Assembly: GCF_021458635.1 (NCBI RefSeq) | Contig: NZ_JAIRDQ010000009.1 | Location: forward strand, 1 to 64,000 | Length of the DNA stretch: 64,000 nucleotides | Source of the DNA: Bradyrhizobium monzae | GTDB taxonomy: Bacteria; Pseudomonadota; Alphaproteobacteria; Rhizobiales; Xanthobacteraceae | Reading direction: 5' to 3' | In this document: piece after piece, positions 62,131 through 64,000 of the stretch | Layout: every line of letters starts with the position of its first letter | How positions within the stretch are numbered: the stretch's first letter is position 1 | The notes under the pieces: model-generated | Databases searched by the model: none | Told to the model about the DNA's origin: nothing | The model's input: only the letters and a program-made list of their open reading frames with translations | Position numbers and translations under genes: made by a program

Positions 62131-63435
62131 ATGCATCCGCGAGACCAGACCATCTTTGCGTTGTCGTCCGGCCGTCCGCCGAGCGCGATCGCATTGGTGC
62201 GCGTCTCGGGCCCGCAAGCCGGCCTGGTGCTGAGGACACTCGCGGGCAAGCTGCCGGCGCCGCGGCAGGCCGGTCGCCGGCTACTTCGGGATGGCGCGGG
62301 CCAGCCGATCGACGATGCGGTCGTGCTCTGGTTTCCCGGGCCGGGGACTGCGACCGGCGAGGACGTCGCCGAATTCCATGTCCATGGCGGCCGCGCCGTG
62401 CTCGCCGCGCTCCTCGCCGCAATTTCTGTAATTCCGAATACGCGCGCCGCCGATCCCGGAGAGTTCACGCGGCGCGCATTCGAGAACGGCAAGCTCGACC
62501 TCACCGAGGCGGAGGGCCTCGACGATCTCATCCACGCCGACACCGATCGCCAGCACCGCCAGGCACTGCGCCAGTTGCAAGGCCTGCTCGGCAATCGTGC
62601 GCGCGACTGGCGCGAGCGCATCATCGAAGCGTCGGCGCTGATCGAGGCGGGCATCGATTTTTCCGACGAGGGTGACGTGCCCGCGGAATTGATGGCGCCG
62701 GCCGTGAAGGCGATCAAAGCGCTGCACGACGAAATCGCAAAAGTCCTTGCGGCACAGGGACATTCTGAACGTCTGCGTGATGGCCTGGTGGTTGCGATCG
62801 CGGGCGAGCCGAATGTCGGCAAGTCGACGCTGATGAATCAGCTCGCGCGCCGCGAGGTCGCGATCGTCTCGCCGCACGCCGGCACTACGCGTGACGTGAT
62901 CGAGGTGCAGCTCGATCTCGATGGCTATCCCGTCACCGTGATCGACACCGCCGGCATCCGCGAGACCGATGACCCCGTGGAGCAGGAAGGCGTGCGCCGG
63001 GCGAGGGCACGGGCCGATGACGCCGACCTCGTGCTGTGGCTGGTGGAGGGCGAGCGCGCCGTCGATCCGTCCGGCGGACAGGTCTGGATCGTGCGGAACA
63101 AGATCGATCTCGGGGGAGCAGGGTCATCCGGGGAGTTCGGCATCTCCGCGAGCCGCGGTGATGGCATTCCCGAACTGGTCGAGGCCCTTGTCAGATTCGC
63201 GGCCAACTTTTTCGGAGCCACCGAGGGCGCCCTGGTGACCCGGGCCCGTCAGCGAGAACTGTTGGGTCGCGCGTCAGACAGCTTGCGCCGGAGTCTCGAC
63301 CTTGTAGAAGAGGGCGAGGAACTCGCCGCCGAGGAGCTACGCGCCGCCGCTTATGCTCTGGGCCGGCTGCTCGGTCGGGTGGACGTCGAGGACGTCCTTG
63401 GGGCCATCTTCCAGAAATTCTGTATCGGAAAGTAG
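62131..63435 (+). CDS. mnmE: tRNA modification GTPase MnmE
   Basis: A 434-residue GTPase that with MnmG installs 5-carboxymethylaminomethyl on wobble uridine. Seen: N-terminal folate-binding domain (SSGRPPSAIALVRVSGPQA, VAEFHVHGGRAV, GEFTRRAFENGKLDL), G1 GEPNVGKST (about 227), G2-G3 AGTTRDVIEV and DTAGI, NKID, and the C-terminal catalytic FCIGK. Normal length. Adjacent mnmG encodes its partner. Confidence 0.98.
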   Translation: MHPRDQTIFALSSGRPPSAIALVRVSGPQAGLVLRTLAGKLPAPRQAGRRLLRDGAGQPIDDAVVLWFPGPGTATGEDVAEFHVHGGRAVLAALLAAISVIPNTRAADPGEFTRRAFENGKLDLTEAEGLDDLIHADTDRQHRQALRQLQGLLGNRARDWRERIIEASALIEAGIDFSDEGDVPAELMAPAVKAIKALHDEIAKVLAAQGHSERLRDGLVVAIAGEPNVGKSTLMNQLARREVAIVSPHAGTTRDVIEVQLDLDGYPVTVIDTAGIRETDDPVEQEGVRRARARADDADLVLWLVEGERAVDPSGGQVWIVRNKIDLGGAGSSGEFGISASRGDGIPELVEALVRFAANFFGATEGALVTRARQRELLGRASDSLRRSLDLVEEGEELAAEELRAAAYALGRLLGRVDVEDVLGAIFQKFCIGK

Positions 63436-63437
63436 CG

Positions 63438-63460
63438 CTAGTTCTTCAATGTAGAACTAG
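63438..63460 (+). terminator. Hairpin after mnmE
   Basis: CTAGTTCT and AGAACTAG form a perfect 8-bp stem with a 7-base loop, 2 bases after the mnmE stop. No long T-run, so strength is uncertain. Confidence 0.45.
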
Positions 63461-63478
63461 TACTTGTTCCATAGCTTG

Positions 63479-63494
63479 TGTTTCACGTGAAACG
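63479..63494. other. parS partition site 1
   Basis: TGTTTCACGTGAAACG: 15 of 16 positions match the widely conserved ParB-binding parS palindrome TGTTTCACGTGAAACA. First of three in the mnmE-mnmG space. Confidence 0.88.
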
Positions 63495-63547
63495 ACGCGG
63501 GAGAGTTCCGTTCCGTTTCACATGAGCAGGGTCCCTGAGCCCAACCC

Positions 63548-63634
63548 CGTCATTGCGAGGAGCCCTTGCGACGAAGCAATCCAGACTGCCTCCGAGGAGG
63601 GATTCTGGATTGCTTTGCTCCGCTCGCAATGACG
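63548..63634. repeat. 87-bp dispersed palindromic repeat, copy 3
   Basis: Same 87-bp plan as the copies at 4781 and 43656, with outer CGTCATTGCGAGGAGC and CGCTCGCAATGACG and the inner GAAGCAATCCAGA / TCTGGATTGCTT. It sits between parS sites 1 and 2. Confidence 0.9.
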
Positions 63635-63696
63635 GAGTGTGTGGTCGGATTCTTTGGCCCTCGCCCGACATCTTTCCCTCGCCGCAATGTCTGTCT

Positions 63697-63712
63697 TGTT
63701 TCACGTGAAACA
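63697..63712. other. parS partition site 2
   Basis: TGTTTCACGTGAAACA, a perfect 16-bp parS. The following GCGACC is also shared with site 3, so the two are a 22-bp direct repeat. Confidence 0.95.
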
Positions 63713-63785
63713 GCGACCGGTCCAACCCACTTTCTACTGTGCATGGGGTTGTTTTGGAGGAACCGTACCCGGCCGTTACCACCTC

Positions 63786-63801
63786 TGTTTCACGTGAAAC
63801 A
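63786..63801. other. parS partition site 3
   Basis: TGTTTCACGTGAAACA, perfect match, 89 bp from site 2 and 58 bp before the mnmG start. ParB spreading from this cluster would cover the mnmE-mnmG region near the origin. Confidence 0.95.
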
Positions 63802-63858
63802 GCGACCTCACCGAGTTTCCACTTCCGGCTTTCCTGCCGCTGAGCTAAAAGTCGGCTC

Positions 63859-64000
63859 ATGCGAACAGAGCAAGAGAGTTTCGACGTCATCGTGATCGGC
63901 GGCGGCCACGCCGGCTGTGAAGCCGCGGCTGCTTCTGCTCGGATGGGCGCCGCGACTGCTCTGGTGACACACGGTTTCTCGACCGTCGGCGCGATGTCCT
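63859..64000 (+). CDS. mnmG: tRNA uridine-5-carboxymethylaminomethyl enzyme MnmG, partial
   Basis: The first 47 residues of MnmG (GidA), cut by the right edge. FDVIVIGGGHAGCEAAAAS carries the FAD-binding G-x-G-x-x-G motif, followed by RMGAATALVTHGFSTVGAMS, both typical for the MnmG N-terminus. It forms the wobble-uridine modification complex with MnmE. The 423 bp before it carry the parS cluster. Beyond the edge rsmG and parA/parB are usual neighbours. Confidence 0.96.
   Translation, partial: MRTEQESFDVIVIGGGHAGCEAAAASARMGAATALVTHGFSTVGAMS

Noticed and set aside
63514..63529. CGTTTCACATGAGCAG as a fourth parS
   Set aside because: Only about 10 of 16 positions match; the right half-site is lost. 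At most a decayed copy.

Overview
The window looks like a piece of a Bradyrhizobium (or very close Bradyrhizobiaceae) chromosome, near its replication origin. The evidence is high-GC coding with strong third-position GC bias, rhizobial gene orders (dnaK-dnaJ-pmtA, hslV-DUF2585-hslU, coaA-hisE-hisF-hisA-hisH-hisB, secB/dnaQ-coaE-maf-ppsR/hemJ-rho-mnmE-mnmG) and dispersed palindromic repeats of the kind common in this genus. The partition sites between mnmE and mnmG place the right end in the origin-proximal region. No insertion sequence, prophage, CRISPR array, tRNA or rRNA was seen. 64 protein genes are called; mnmG is cut by the right edge.

Region by region. 1-4.8 kb: a small catabolic island (HMG-CoA-lyase-type lyase, class III CoA-transferase, divergent LysR regulator, MFS importer). 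4.9-8.0 kb: an accessory pair, a sedolisin (S53) protease facing away from a nucleoside-phosphorylase-fold protein. 8.0-14 kb: CysZ/EI24-like membrane protein, EmrAB-type efflux pump, endonuclease III, DUF2244 protein and an Ada-like repair regulator. 14-21.4 kb: a long minus-strand series running dnaK, dnaJ, pmtA, flavin reductase, pyrF, DUF1330, dapB, gpmA. 21.7-32 kb: a secreted orphan, a Tat-type nicotinamidase, grpE and hrcA, then divergent rph-rdgB-hemW, a lipoprotein, and rsmI-yraN-gshB. 32.4-38 kb: a partial Flp/Tad pilus locus (cpaBCDE) with a TadD-like lipoprotein and a PilZ protein. 38-43.6 kb: comM/yifB, a secreted orphan, a hybrid histidine kinase and a periplasmic histidine phosphatase. 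43.7-52.7 kb: coaA and histidine biosynthesis genes divergent from the HslVU protease. 52.9-60.3 kb: Smr-MltA-Tim44-like operon, secB, dnaQ-coaE-maf-ppsR and hemJ. 60.3-64 kb: rho, mnmE, parS cluster, mnmG.

Functionally, protein quality control dominates: HrcA, GrpE, DnaK, DnaJ, HslV, HslU and SecB all lie here, and candidate RpoH-type promoters precede dnaK and hslV. Phosphatidylcholine synthesis (pmtA) sits directly behind dnaKJ. The least explained items are the S53/phosphorylase pair, the exported nicotinamidase, several long perfect palindromes (before mnmE, across the hemW stop, over the ribosome-binding site at 8.05 kb) and the 87-bp repeat family with one collapsed copy.
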